Below are positions 21,132 through 32,363 of a stretch of DNA of 64,000 nt, in pieces (position 1 is the stretch's first letter; the number at the start of each line of letters is the position of its first letter). This DNA is from Asterias rubens. Its lineage: Eukaryota > Echinodermata > Asteroidea > Forcipulatida > Asteriidae. The stretch spans positions 4,154,001 to 4,218,000 of the forward strand of contig NC_047073.1 of NCBI RefSeq assembly GCF_902459465.1. Direction: 5' to 3'. A program made the position numbers and the translations under genes. The notes under the pieces are model-generated. The model worked only from the letters and a program-made list of their open reading frames with translations, was not told the DNA's origin and did not search any database.

Positions 21132-22600
21132 GAGTCTAACACATCATCGTGAGAAGAGCAACCTTCAATTTAACTTAGCAGTCTCTCTCTCCCTTAGACA
21201 AAATAATATAAAAAATGGTTTGCTTCATTCGATATTTTTAAAAGTTGACGCTAAAGCACACATCCAAATTTAATTGCCAGCAAGGTAAGTCCTGTAGGTT
21301 TGTCGCTTTTCAATTCTGCAACTGAATGTTTACTTGCTGACCTGATCGACGTTGATTTGTAACTATAACAATACAACAAAATAAAGAAATGTGCATACAA
21401 TCGCAAAGCTTTCACTCCATGTTTACTGTGATTCTGACAATTGCAGTAACCTCGGCCTGCACCAAGAGCGAAGAGCTATACACAGACAAATAATAGTGGT
21501 GCATCCATTTCAAAAAGACTTCCTTCAAAAACGACATTGTTGCATTTTTCTGTGTCGATGAACATATTTGACAATCTCCCATAACATTAAAACCTTCCCC
21601 CCGTCATGTTGTTGCAATTCGTAATGTCTCTCTGGTTGTTTGATAAAAAATCTCTCTGTTTGCAAGACGCAAATGCTGGTAGCTCTGCACAGTTATTGGG
21701 ACAATTTCTGGATTATCTCAGTTAACTTACAATCATAGCGACTCATGGTAGATTTGTTCTCAGATTTGGGATGATTTGTACAATAACGTCCTATCAAAAA
21801 TCAGATGAGGGTGTTTGTTCGGTCGGCCAAAAGAGGGCGGTATTTAACTGTCGCGCACAGCAGCTAGTGGCACACCACTAATTATTACTGACAATAACAA
21901 TAAAACAGTGCAACTTGTTTATATTCAACAGAACAAAACACACTTATTATTTTCGAAGTCTCGCAGCTTTTGACAGCAAAGGAGAAAATATCCTTTGACT
22001 CTTGAACTTTTATTCTCTGCTCAATTTGACGTTGGGAGTCCCAAGGCCCGTCGAGTTATTCTCCCTCAACATGAATCACCACCTCACCGGTGTAACTTTT
22101 CCAAGCATCCGAGCATCAATCTTGAACATTTCCATACACCTCTCGGATAAGGACCATTTATGTCAGAACCTATTCCATCATAAAAACCTCTAGTTGGAAG
22201 TCAACAACCCCAAGGTCATAAGTGGGCAAATGTTTTACTCTGTACCCCTTGCAGCGGCAAGTATTGCCTATTAGTATTGTCATTTTCAGCACTCTGCCGA
22301 AGCAGTAACTTTTGACACCTTTTTTTTCATGATATGTGATGTTCAAGTTTTTTTGGGTTGGGATAAACCATAGAGCTAGGACCAACAAAGATGTGTCCTT
22401 TTACTTTCATAAAAGTTTAGGAACTACACCCCTACCACCACTGATCCACTTTGCTAACGTAGCAATGTTACCAGGCTGTGGCTAAAAATGAAAACAACGC
22501 TTTTTAACTTTTCAAAAACCATCGACATTATCGACAGCAATAATCAGTAACAATCAATGCCATTAAGATGTTATTTATATTAAATAATTATAAACAGAGT
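21132..22600. other. Intergenic; holds the second copy of a shared non-coding block
   Basis: 21930-22330 is homologous to 7305-7860 (shared blocks GCCCGTCGAGT, CCGAGCATCAATC, GAAGTCAACAACCC). It ends about 0.3 kb 3' of tail-motif gene 2. No convincing ORF. Confidence 0.5.
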
Positions 22601-22609
22601 TAATTAAAA

Positions 22610-23608
22610 TCACAGTTGGTTATCAACTGGGCCTCGCAAATACCGGCAATTTTGAAGAACTTTGAACTGCTCCTCAAGACTATTAGGTTTGATGTCCTTC
22701 ACGACGCAAGAGTTCTTCTCCTCAATTGGTGCCTGACTTTTTTTAAAGGTGCCCTCGAACTCCGTGGAGCGTTTCTGCTGGTGGCGCGTCCCGGGATCCT
22801 CTGGTGCCGTTGCCGTGGACAAATCACTCAGCCTACACGCCCTTCGCATGACACGGTGCCGGAGTTCGAATCCAATCTCGCGCCTGTGCATGTTATTTGG
22901 TGATGTTGGGAGTTGCAGGGGGGAAATTATGACGGGGTTCATGTCTAGATCGTTGAAGACTGATTTGAAACTCGGCTGCAGTTTGGTTTGCTTGGTAGAT
23001 TTTAGTGATGATAGTGGTCGTTGGCAATCAGAAGCAGTGTAAGGCTTACGGCCGAAACAGTTAGCGTTGAGACTTTGAGAACGAGGGGATAGTGCTTCCC
23101 TCCCCTCACTCGTGGGGAAACCGCAGGAAATCTGAGGCTCCTGACGGTGGTGGCTTTGGGGAGATCCCGGTAAAGATGAAGTCTGCTTTGCGGAAGATTT
23201 GAAAGTAGCAGCAAGGGAAATGTTTGGGCTCGAGTATCTGCGTGCATAGCTCATGCCTGGTGTTGATTCCGAGTTAATATGACACGAGTTTGTTGTAGAG
23301 TCAGCCCTTCTCAACAATCGAGGTGAAGATCGACTAGATGGACTCCTTCGATACGATGGGGATGTCGATGGTTGCGTACATCCCGGACGTTTCGCCACCG
23401 AGGATATCTTGGTTTCATCTGCCCGGATATAAAGCGATCTGCCCGTCCAACACTCTCGTGGTTCCACGGTTCTCCCCAATTTGTTAATGGTTACATTTGT
23501 GCCATTTGCGTTTTGGCAATCTGTAACATGGATGTCTGGTAGTTCAACAGGAACCACACTGGAGGATGCAGTCGCTACTTGAGCCATGCCAAACAAAGTT
23601 TCCTCCAT
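22610..23608 (-). CDS. Tail-motif protein 2: disordered basic/Ser-rich protein ending in CRYLR tail (332 aa)
   Basis: Single-exon ORF with ATG (23608) and TGA; function not recognised. The N-terminal 40 residues include VELPDIHVTD. Next comes a Ser/Arg/Pro-rich, probably disordered region with SPSYRRSPSSRSSPRLLRR, YARRYSSPNIS and LSPRSQSLNA. Residues about 216-230 carry SVFNDLDMNPVIISP, which aligns with SIFRNSSYNPVLLNP of tail-motif protein 1. The C-terminus is LEEQFKVLQNCRYLRGPVDNQL, with the conserved Cys at residue 321 and the same 12-residue distance to the end as in protein 1. A second Met at residue 8 (23587) is an alternative start. No signal peptide or membrane segment. Confidence 0.85.
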   Translation of the reverse strand: MEETLFGMAQVATASSSVVPVELPDIHVTDCQNANGTNVTINKLGRTVEPRECWTGRSLYIRADETKISSVAKRPGCTQPSTSPSYRRSPSSRSSPRLLRRADSTTNSCHINSESTPGMSYARRYSSPNISLAATFKSSAKQTSSLPGSPQSHHRQEPQISCGFPTSEGREALSPRSQSLNANCFGRKPYTASDCQRPLSSLKSTKQTKLQPSFKSVFNDLDMNPVIISPLQLPTSPNNMHRREIGFELRHRVMRRACRLSDLSTATAPEDPGTRHQQKRSTEFEGTFKKSQAPIEEKNSCVVKDIKPNSLEEQFKVLQNCRYLRGPVDNQL

Positions 23609-23639
23609 TTTCTTTCACGGGGTTACTTATATCTGTACA

Positions 23640-24597
23640 GCCAACAACCACTGAGTTGCGACACAGAAATGTATTTTTTTAACAATAAACAATGTCATTA
23701 TATATCAGTGCAGTTGAACATTGGCTTCTACGTCACATAATAATCAAAATACTTAAGATAATAATTATACGAATCTGGTAAATCAGTGACCCTACTCGAA
23801 ATAATGTCATTATAACCACTAATAAAACAAAATACGACCATTTTACACCAAAGATTTTTCCAGCGAACGCTGTAATAAATTGGGCGGGCTTATTGAGCTT
23901 TCAGACGGCGCGGGCTATCAGTTAAGAGCTCGCTGAAGTGGGTTGTTTGTTCGATAAGAGTTCTATTAGTCCACATTGGAGGGGGGAAACTCATTAGTAA
24001 TCAGGCTTATCGTAGTATAATGGCTAATGATGACAACTTGTTTCGTGACAAAATTTCATCGCCGAGGTTTTTTTTCCCCTCACCGTTTAACCCATGTCAG
24101 ATTTACACGTATGCCATACCTAACGAATAACTCGGTTGTAATGTTGATTTCAAATGATTTGCAAAGCTCATACCGTTTCCAACGTCGAAGGGACAGTTTG
24201 ACACAAAAAACCAAACTTAATCTTAAATTTGTTGTTAATGCTAATTTAGTTTACTGTAATACCGCAGAGTTTTTCTGCACAAGCCTATGTATGGTGTTTT
24301 CTAACTGGATATTCAGAGCCCAAGGGTCAGAGGTCATGTCAATCGGGCATGCCTGAGGATAGCATTTTTAAGTTATATCCTAGAAAGGTTTTTGCTAAAA
24401 TTTAAATCAGAGACGAACACTAAACAGCAGTCAGATCTCAGTTTATTCTGATTATGTTTTACTTTAAATACATGCAGTCCAGTTTAATTTGGCGTTTGAA
24501 GAACTTATTGATGCTGTACTAAATTTGCAAATCATAATTTAAAATAGTTCAAATCCATTTTAATACCAACAAAAGGCAAACGGTGAAACACTATGAA
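23640..24597. other. Intergenic upstream of gene 2; no gene called
   Basis: A 109-codon ORF at 24027-24356 (+) has no recognisable domain and is not supported by context. Confidence 0.4.
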
Positions 24598-24773
24598 GCC
24601 CGGTTCATACTTCCTGCGAATGCGAATGCGAAGCGAATCTTGACGTCACAAATTCGCAACGAACAATTCGCAGCAGTTGCCCTCTGCTCTACTCCCTTGC
24701 AAAAGGAGGGTGTGACGTCAAATTCACGTCAAATTCGCTTCGAATTCGCGTTCGCATGAAGTATGAACCGGGC
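24598..24773. mobile_element. 176-bp MITE with 16-bp perfect TIRs
   Basis: GCCCGGTTCATACTTC at 24598 is exactly inverted at the right as GAAGTATGAACCGGGC. The subterminal parts repeat GAATGCGAA/GAAGCGAAT and contain TGACGTCA-like sites. No clear target duplication. Confidence 0.8.
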
Positions 24774-24912
24774 GGGAAAACATGTTGATGCATTTAGACT
24801 CACTGAATTGCCGTCAATTGTGATTAGTTTCTCTGTTTTGTATTTGCATTGCATGAATAGATTGGTGCAGTTGCCATCTAGTGTCGAGGTCCACACGCAA
24901 TAGTTGTTTACA

Positions 24913-25022
24913 TTAAGGGCAGTGGACACTACTGGTAATTGGTAATTGTCAAAGACTAGCCTTCACAGTTGGTGTATCTCAACATATGCATACAATAACA
25001 AACCTGTCAAAATTAAACCTAA
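24913..25022. mobile_element. MITE family A, terminal fragment (copy 8)
   Basis: TTAAGGGCAGTGGACACT, then CTAGCCTTCACAGTTGGTG and ATAACAAACCTGTCAAAAT (inverted orientation). The rest is missing. Confidence 0.7.
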
Positions 25023-25049
25023 TGAACCAAGGATACATCATAAGTGAAC

Positions 25050-25245
25050 GTAACTAGCTCGCAAGCTCGAGGAAGATACTGCTTGAAAAATTTCTTTGCT
25101 TAGCAAAAAAATGCATGGTGCACAAGTCACAACAACGTAAACTAAATGTAATTTTGGCAGGTAACCTGGCTATGTTAAGCAATACTTTTCTTTGCTTAGC
25201 AAATTTGTGTGCTTACAGGCTTTATGAAATTCGGCCCTGGTCATC
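25050..25245. mobile_element. Fragment of the 'TGCTTAGCA' MITE family (family E)
   Basis: Contains CTTTGCTTAGCA twice and ends TTTATGAAATTCGGCCC, matching ends of copies at 27496, 33878 and 44217. Confidence 0.5.
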
Positions 25246-25299
25246 AAAAGGTCATTTTCACTTTTACGAGTCGGACATTTTACGGAATATCTCAACTCA

Positions 25300-26340
25300 G
25301 TTTGATAAAATCTTATCCGGTCACACTGTTTTTTTTTAGACTTGCCAAAGTAGGCCTATCGATTACATCGAAATTTAGGGAGAAGCTTGCAAACAACGAG
25401 TTCAACTTGGGTGGTTGGACCTGTTTCTCTCTCTCTCTCTTTTCACTACACAGAAAGGAAAGCACACTATAGCTTTGCTTTGAAATTGTTATTGGCAAAC
25501 GCAGCTTGATAACATCTGATCCGGTCACACTCCTTTATTGGGAGATTTTGCCAATCTATAGTTTAGGTAAATATTCGTAAGCACGTAATTGGGGTGGTGA
25601 GACATGTGTGTGTCCCTCCCCCCCCCCTGTTTCACTCTCAAGCAAAGCACACTAAATAGAGCTTCGCTTTCAACTCTGCCCTGTCATACTTTGATACAAT
25701 CCGGTCAATTTCTGTTAGATTATGTCAATCTTTTTAGTATTAAACCATAAATTGTTTTGATGTTTAGGGCAAAATGCGTAGACATGTATCATGGGTGATG
25801 AGACCCTTTTTCCAATCCAAAGCAAAGCACACTAAATATAGCTTTGCTTTAAAACTATTATTGCCAAACTCAATTGATGATCCGGTCACGCTCTTTTAGA
25901 AAGATTATAGCAATGTTTGATATATTACCGAAAACAAATTGTAACAAATTTGCGTAAAATACACAAACATAAATATAACTTGGGTGATGAACCCCTTTTT
26001 CAACCTAAAGGAAAGTGCGCTATATCTTGGCTTTCAAACTGTTGTTGCCAAACTCAGTTGGTAAAATTTGATCCGGTTACCCTCTTTTAGGAAAAATTCA
26101 GTAATCTTTAGTATTACGCTTAATTGTTTTGATATTAAATTAGGGTAATCTCGCAAACATAATTGTTATTAACATGGGATCTGTTCCGGTGACACTCTTT
26201 GAATGAGATTTGCCAGTAATAAATAAAAGTACCATAAATTGTTTACATGAAGTTTACAAACAATGAATGCAATATGGGTGGTGAGACCTTTTTTCTCTAT
26301 TCTTGTCACTAACAAGTACAGCTCATGTCAAACGTATGGG
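25300..26340. repeat. Diverged tandem array, ~115-210 bp spacing, ~6 units
   Basis: The landmark GATCCGGTCACACTC (or a close variant) recurs near 25312, 25517, 25699, 25880, 26071 and 26185. Each is followed by an A/T-rich stretch, GGTGRTGAGACC-like sequence and AAGCAAAGCACACTA. Old, diverged satellite-like array. Confidence 0.65.
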
Positions 26341-26523
26341 CCTGGACGGTTCTATGACGTGACTAAATAAACTGGATTGTATAATAAATTGGATTGTAAA
26401 AAATATAAGAGACGAAAAGCTTATTCAAATATCCACAGAGGGTGACCCAGAGAAAGTACGATTGACACTTTTGTTCCGATTGTCGCCAGCTTTAAAGGCA
26501 CTGGAGAACTGATGTTAATATTG

Positions 26524-26912
26524 TTAAAGGCAGTGGACACTATTGGTAATTACTCAAAATAATTATTAGCATAAAACCTTTCTTGGTGACGCGTAATGGG
26601 GAGAGGTTGATAGTATAAAACATTGTGAGAAACGGCTCCCTCTGAAGTGACATAGTTTTCGAGAAAGAAGTCATTTTCCACGAATTTAATTTCAAGACCT
26701 CAGATTTAGAACTTGAGGTCTCGAAATCAACCATCTAAACGCACACAACTTCGTGTGACAATGGTGTTTTTTCTTTCATTATTATCTCGCAACTTCTATG
26801 ACCGATTGAGCTCAAATTTTTACAGGTTTGTTATCTTATATGCATATGTTGAGATACACCAACTGTGAAGGCTATTCTTTGACAATTACCAAATAGTGTC
26901 CACCGCCTTTAA
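26524..26912. mobile_element. MITE family A, copy 9
   Basis: TTAAAGGCAGTGGACACTAT at the left, AGTGTCCACCGCCTTTAA at the right; intact interior. Confidence 0.9.
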
Positions 26913-27260
26913 AGTGAGTCTTCTCAATTGGTGTATCCCAACATTTGCATAAATTAACAGACCTGTGAAAAATTTTAACTCAATTGGTCGTCGAAGTTGT
27001 GAGATAAATAAAGAAAAAATAACCGTGTTGCACAAATTTGTACGCTTCCAACCGATGCCTAAGAAAGGCATAATGCATTTAAAGTCTTTCTCAGATTCAA
27101 ATATTTGAATGAGAAATTACCACTTTCTCAAAAACTACGTTTCTTCAGAGGTAACCGTTTCTCACAATGTTTTATACTGCCGACAGCTTTCCATTGCTCG
27201 TTACCAAGTAAGTTTGTATGTTATCACATGTTTTAGTAGTTACCAAACCGTATCTTTAAA
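26913..27260. mobile_element. MITE family A, divergent inverted copy abutting copy 9 (copy 10)
   Basis: Starts AGTGAGTCTTCTCAATTGGT and reads inverted, with ACAGACCTGTGAAAAATTTT and AACCGTTTCTCACAATGTTT. Ends CAAACCGTATCTTTAA. Older than its neighbour. Confidence 0.65.
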
Positions 27261-27495
27261 AAGGTGTAAACCATAATGATAATAAGTATATGATCTCCGA
27301 CCTCGACCCAATACTATTTATGACGTTTATAAATGAGTGTTTATAAATGTATATTGCAGAAGCCCCGAGGCGTTATTTCAGCGTTGATTCATAAATACAC
27401 ACAGGGTTTCTTTTGTACCAACCCTGGGTTAGACATATTTTGCAAAATCATGCAAGATCTGATGATCAGGAAATATAGTTAGCTGTTGTAAACCG

Positions 27496-28427
27496 GGCCC
27501 AATTTCATAGAGCTACTAAGCACAAAAATTTTCTTAGCATGAAATTTCTTCCTTGATAAAAACAGGACAACCAACCAAATTTCCACATGATTTTCAGGAT
27601 AACCAAACAAAAGCTGAATAACAGTAACAAGAACTATGCAACAAATGGAAATTTGGCTGGTAATCCAATTTTTATCGAGGAAGAAATGTCATGCTTAGCA
27701 CATTTTTGTGCTTAGCAGCTCTATGAAATTGAACCCTGCTTACCAACCAAAAGTTCATACGGTAAACAAAAAAAAGGGTGACAAATGGCCTCGTTATGCT
27801 GTCAGTTTAGCCTTCGAGAAAGACTCTGGGTCGAAACGTCAGGCAAAAAAAAAACATGTTCGCGTAAAAAATATGGCAAATAAATTATAAAAATAGATGG
27901 CAAATTCATTATTGCATTAATTTATACAGGCTTTATTATAGGCAAACAAAAAACAGGACAATCAACCAAATTTCCACATGATTTTCAGGATAACCAAACA
28001 AAAGCTGAATAACAGTAACAAGAACTATGCAACAAATGGAAATTTGGCTGGTAATCCAATTTTTATCGAGGAAGAAATGTCATGCTTAGCACATTTTTGT
28101 GCTTAGCAGCTCTATGAAATTGAACCCTGCTTACCAACCAAAAGTTCATACGGTAAACAAAAAAAGGGGGACAAATGGCCTCGTTATGCTGTCATTTTAG
28201 CCTTCGAGAAAGACTCTGGGTCGAAACGTCAGGCAAAAAAAAACATGTTAGCGTAAAAAATATGGCAAATAAATTATAAAAATAGATGGCAAATTCATTA
28301 TTGCATTAATTTATACAGGCTTTATTATAGGCAAACAAAAAACATGTTTCCTTAAAAAATATGGCAAATAAATTATAAAAGTAGATGGCAAATTCATTAT
28401 TGCATTAATTTATACAGGCTTTATACA
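27496..28427. repeat. 391-bp tandem duplication (2 units plus a fragment) of a MITE E + Penelope-end composite
   Basis: AACAGGACAA at 27561 recurs at 27952, giving a 391-bp period. Each unit contains an inverted 'TGCTTAGCA' MITE end (GCTTAGCAGCTCTATGAAAT) and CCTTCGAGAAAGACTCTGGG + TCGAAACGTCAGGC, a signature I associate with Penelope-like element termini. A third truncated unit ends at about 28427. The first MITE starts GGGCCCAATTTCATAGAGC near 27498. Confidence 0.8.
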
Positions 28428-29853
28428 ACTAGAAATAACTTCAACATTATTTGCGTGACCAACACTGGGTAGTTGTGTAAATTACAAAATCTGATAATAA
28501 AGCATTTAGGGGTTTTCAAATATACCAAAATAAAAAGTCTAATATGATTTAACAAATTGCATTAATTTTAACAGTTTTTTTTACTAAACAAATAACTACA
28601 TTTTCTGTCAAAACCATGTCTGAATTTATATCTGAATATAAACAAATTGCTAAGCAGCTGCGATAAAAATACCATAACAACTGAAACATCTTTTTCTAAA
28701 TTAGCAGTCAAGAACACAGATAATTAAAAATCTGAAGGGGTATTTTATACAGTGTTAATTACTTAATTTCAAATAAAAACAGATCTTCTTTTTACAATAT
28801 AATACAATTTTCTTCAAAGGAACCCGGATGTTTTGCCAAATTGTTGGGGCATGACACTGCATTTTTAAGGGCAAGTTCGCTTCTCTGTCTCTCCCTATCA
28901 AATGACACCACTATGAAGAATGTACACATTTCTACCTGAACACTTAAATAAGGAGCACCAAGTCAACAGAGGCAATTGCTTGAAGTGCCCTTTGAAGTTT
29001 CAAGTAAGAATCTGCTTGTTTATTTTTTTTTAATACAAAATTGAGATGTAGACGGAATACAGTTTATTACCAGTCATGGTATTCTTTCGACTTAAGTCTG
29101 ATTTCCCTTGTTTGCCCCTGGAAACATCAGAACAAATCTGTGAATAAATATTCTGAGTAAATATTCTGAATTAGTATTCTGAATAAAGCCTAAACATCAT
29201 GATGTATTATGTCGTTCTGCCCTTGCACTCGGTAAAATGTTCCTACTTTTTCACAGTAACAACTATCATGCCTGTATTAAATTCAATCAAGTTTTCAAAC
29301 AAACTGGATTGAACTTATCAAAGCATTGATGACAAGTATTCTTGAATGGTCGGTGAAGAGATTTGAAAGCAAAGTTTTTAGGACATGCAAATAAAAATCA
29401 CAGTTTCTGGTTTATAGTACAGTCTAGAAAGAATTTACCAGGATTCCATGGTACCATGATGGGACCAACCCATTTCTGGATCAGGCTGACTTAGAAAATA
29501 GTTACAAATTAGATTTTAACTAATGATTATGAGTCAGTTTGAGCCATTTCTTTGACATGTTGTCACAGATTCCGGGTCAAATTGACCCAGAAATTAGTCA
29601 GGATCGGACCCAATTCAAATCTTGACCCAAAAGTTTGTTAAAGTGTACCGGTATTCTAGGTACGGGTATCCACATGCGTAATATTTAATGTCTTTAAAAC
29701 ATCCCAAATTTGATCGCTGAATGGTAGTGATAACAATATGGTTGGACAGTGAATGGTGAGGTTTGCGGTATTACCATAAAAAAAAATCTACATGGCAAGT
29801 GTATGGTGTTACCTCAAACCCAATAAAAGTGATATGCAAATTATAATTAATAG
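28428..29853. other. Intergenic, very AT-rich; 3' side of gene 3
   Basis: No gene or clear repeat recognised; short runs of A/T only. Confidence 0.4.
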
Positions 29854-31410
29854 CTATGCATTTGGCACATCATCGTTCATATTCCAAGCAGCTCTTCTAA
29901 TGTACCGACAGTTTTTCAGTTTTTCATACTCGTCGTCGTCGAAGCTTGAACGTGTCTTAGTAACCGATCCTTCGGAGTCCGGGGAAGACAGTTTGGCAAG
30001 GGGTCGGTTATCCACGGAAACCCTCCACTTTTCAGCGTATTTCCTGGCCAAATCGGGGTTGGTGGTTTTTGGGGTGACAATCATGGGGTTGTAACGGGGA
30101 TCAGAGAAGATCCCTCCCCGTTGGCGATCAGAGGGTGAGGTCGAGGGTAACGGGGAAAAAGGAAAGCAAGGCTCTGATATCTTGCGTCTTGGCGGGACCG
30201 GACGGGGGGATAATTTGGGACTACCCACGGGACGGCTCACTGTGATGGATTTACAAGTGCTTGCTTGAGAGTGGTCCAGAATGATATCAGGCAAGCTCTT
30301 TCTTCGCTGGGGCTTCTCAAGGTGACTGGGTGTGGTCACTTTGAGCATGCGGGGTGGGGTGATCTTCCGGGATGGGTTTGACTTTGGTAGTGGTAGGTTG
30401 GGCGGACTGATTTTCCGTTGTGGGGTACCGTTGTTAGATCGTGGGTGAGGTGAAGCCAGGTTTGGCACGGATGTCTTGCGATTACTGTTTTTAGGAGGGG
30501 CGTGTGGTGGACTGATTTTTCGGGCCACGGGGATGTTGTCCTTTGATGTTGTGGGCTTTCGAGATGTTGAACTGGTGGCCTGTGCTGTAATACTCGGAGG
30601 ACCGATTTTTTTGAGGGTAGGCTTAGGGCTAGCTGGCAGCGGGAGAGAGTTCACCCGTTCACGGTGTACTGCTTGCTCCACAGAAGGCAAAGACGGTTGT
30701 GATGCAAATCTGCTCCCCGGTAATCGCCTTGGTTTCGGTGACGCCTTCTTGGTTTGCTGCTTGGGCGGCGAGACAACTTTTAAATTGTTGCTCCTCATCT
30801 TTGGCCTGGTGAAAGGACTATTGACCGTTGTTGAGAGTTTAACATCTGAAGTGATGGGCGAGGGTGGGTCACTTTGATCTAGGTCGAGGGGAACAGTTGC
30901 ATCTGATGTGTCTTTTGTTTCAACCTCGCTGTCGTCTTGAAGAACCGTTTCTTGCTGATGCTCATCTTGCTTGAGTGAGGCATCACTTGGGTCACCGGAC
31001 AAGTCGGTACTGGGGCCAATGTTTTGCGTAATGTATGATAGATTGTTCCCTATCTTTGGGCTTCTGTCCCCATCCGGTGGGGCTAACTCCAGGTCCACGA
31101 CATCTAAGGGCTCTTCGGCAGGATTCTTGAAGACACCGCTGATTGTTAGCTTTAAGAAAGTCTCACTTGGAGCGGCACTCGTGGCAATGACAGGAACAAA
31201 GACAGGGTTGCGGAGGCTGAGGCTACCGCCATTATCCTCCTCATTTCCCTCATGCACCGGGGAGAGACTATTAGCTGACCGACTCATGCTGATGGGCGTG
31301 TGGTTAAAAGAAGGCTTATAGTTGTTTAAAACCTCTCGCGGTGGACTGGAGCTTTGGCTGAAGACCCCAAAGTCCCGATCAACCAAGGAGAGATTTGGAG
31401 CAGAAAACAT
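29854..31410 (-). CDS. Tail-motif protein 3: Pro/Ser-rich protein with RKI(S/T)PP repeats and CRYIR tail (518 aa)
   Basis: Single-exon ORF with ATG (31410) and TAG. The N-terminal part is acidic and Ser-rich (residues about 50-200). Residues about 230-430 are basic and Pro-rich, with seven or more spaced short motifs: KKIGPPS, ARKISPPH, NRKTSVPN, QRKISPPN, SRKITPPR, RRKSLPDI and RRKISEPC. They look like repeated basophilic and proline-directed phosphosites. GIFSDPRYNPMIVTP (Tyr440) matches the YNP motif of tail-motif proteins 1 and 2. The C-terminus has DDDEYEKLKNCRYIRRAAWN, with Cys at residue 501. No signal peptide or membrane segment; probably an intrinsically disordered cytosolic, nuclear or cytoskeletal adaptor. 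Function unknown. Confidence 0.85.
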   Translation of the reverse strand: MFSAPNLSLVDRDFGVFSQSSSPPREVLNNYKPSFNHTPISMSRSANSLSPVHEGNEEDNGGSLSLRNPVFVPVIATSAAPSETFLKLTISGVFKNPAEEPLDVVDLELAPPDGDRSPKIGNNLSYITQNIGPSTDLSGDPSDASLKQDEHQQETVLQDDSEVETKDTSDATVPLDLDQSDPPSPITSDVKLSTTVNSPFTRPKMRSNNLKVVSPPKQQTKKASPKPRRLPGSRFASQPSLPSVEQAVHRERVNSLPLPASPKPTLKKIGPPSITAQATSSTSRKPTTSKDNIPVARKISPPHAPPKNSNRKTSVPNLASPHPRSNNGTPQRKISPPNLPLPKSNPSRKITPPRMLKVTTPSHLEKPQRRKSLPDIILDHSQASTCKSITVSRPVGSPKLSPRPVPPRRKISEPCFPFSPLPSTSPSDRQRGGIFSDPRYNPMIVTPKTTNPDLARKYAEKWRVSVDNRPLAKLSSPDSEGSVTKTRSSFDDDEYEKLKNCRYIRRAAWNMNDDVPNA

Positions 31411-31644
31411 AACGCAGCTTCACTGGCTATAGGTTAGCGGAAAGTACGGGAAAGTTCAGCCACCAGTGCGTACCGGTCGAAGTGAAAGCTCCATCGTATA
31501 AAACCATTGTCAGTTAAATGTTGGGTTGATGAGCTTCAGTTTCGAACAATGAGCTCGAGTTTCTGAGATAAGAGAAACTAAAAAACAAGATTCTTGCAAA
31601 CCCGGATCTATCCATAAAGTACGCTATGAAGTATTTCAACGGCT

Positions 31645-31654
31645 CTATATATAG
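31645..31654 (-). promoter_or_regulatory. TATA-like box for tail-motif gene 3
   Basis: CTATATATAG within CGTTTCCTATATATAGAGCC on the minus strand, about 235 bp before the ATG. This is the clearest TATA-like element near these genes. Confidence 0.45.
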
Positions 31655-32202
31655 GAAACGTCGTTCAGTTCTGTATCCAATTCTGGAGTTCTGCTGTGCC
31701 CTTTTGAAGCAAAATCCGCATTTGAATGCAACAACATCAAGGCCAGGCTTTTGTGGGGGTCGAGGTGGATTTAGAGTGATTTTTTTGTGTTAGTTTACTC
31801 ATTCGGCACAATGACACGTTCAAGTCAGAGAACGTGATCAAAGTGTGATTTGTTGCCCTGTGATTTCAGATATCCTGATGTGTGTAGAATGACGTTGCTT
31901 TTCTAAATGTTCAGCTATAAATAAATTAACTCCAATCTGATGAAATCTTTGTACATAAGAGGGGAAGTGTATTGAACTTTTGATATGTTAGACCTCCCGC
32001 ACGCAGATTTTTATTTGAAACTAAAATTAACTATATTTTTTCTTCATTCCCTTTGTTTGGTCGATCGAGCAAACAAAAATTTCCACATTGCTGCTTCGCA
32101 ACCATCCGAGCCCCGATTTTTCTATGGGTTATCTTTCACTGGTTCCCTTTCGGCTGATTTTTCACTAAGTGTTGGTGGTTGACTTTGCCCGAGGATATTA
32201 TA

Positions 32203-32363
32203 CACATAATGAATGTTTATGAGTGCAATGGTGCGAATATGTTCATGAGTTGAAAGATGGAATGTTCTATTCAACGAGGCGGAGCCGAGTTGAATGGAAC
32301 ATTCCAGCTTTCAACGAATGAACATATTCGCACCATTGCACGAATGAAAAACATTCATTATTT
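32203..32363. repeat. Imperfect hairpin repeat
   Basis: The arm GTGCAATGGTGCGAATATGT (about 32223) is inverted at about 32340, with inner arms GAATGTTC...GAACATTC and outer arms AATGAATGTTTAT / AACATTCATTAT. Probably a MITE. Confidence 0.7.
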
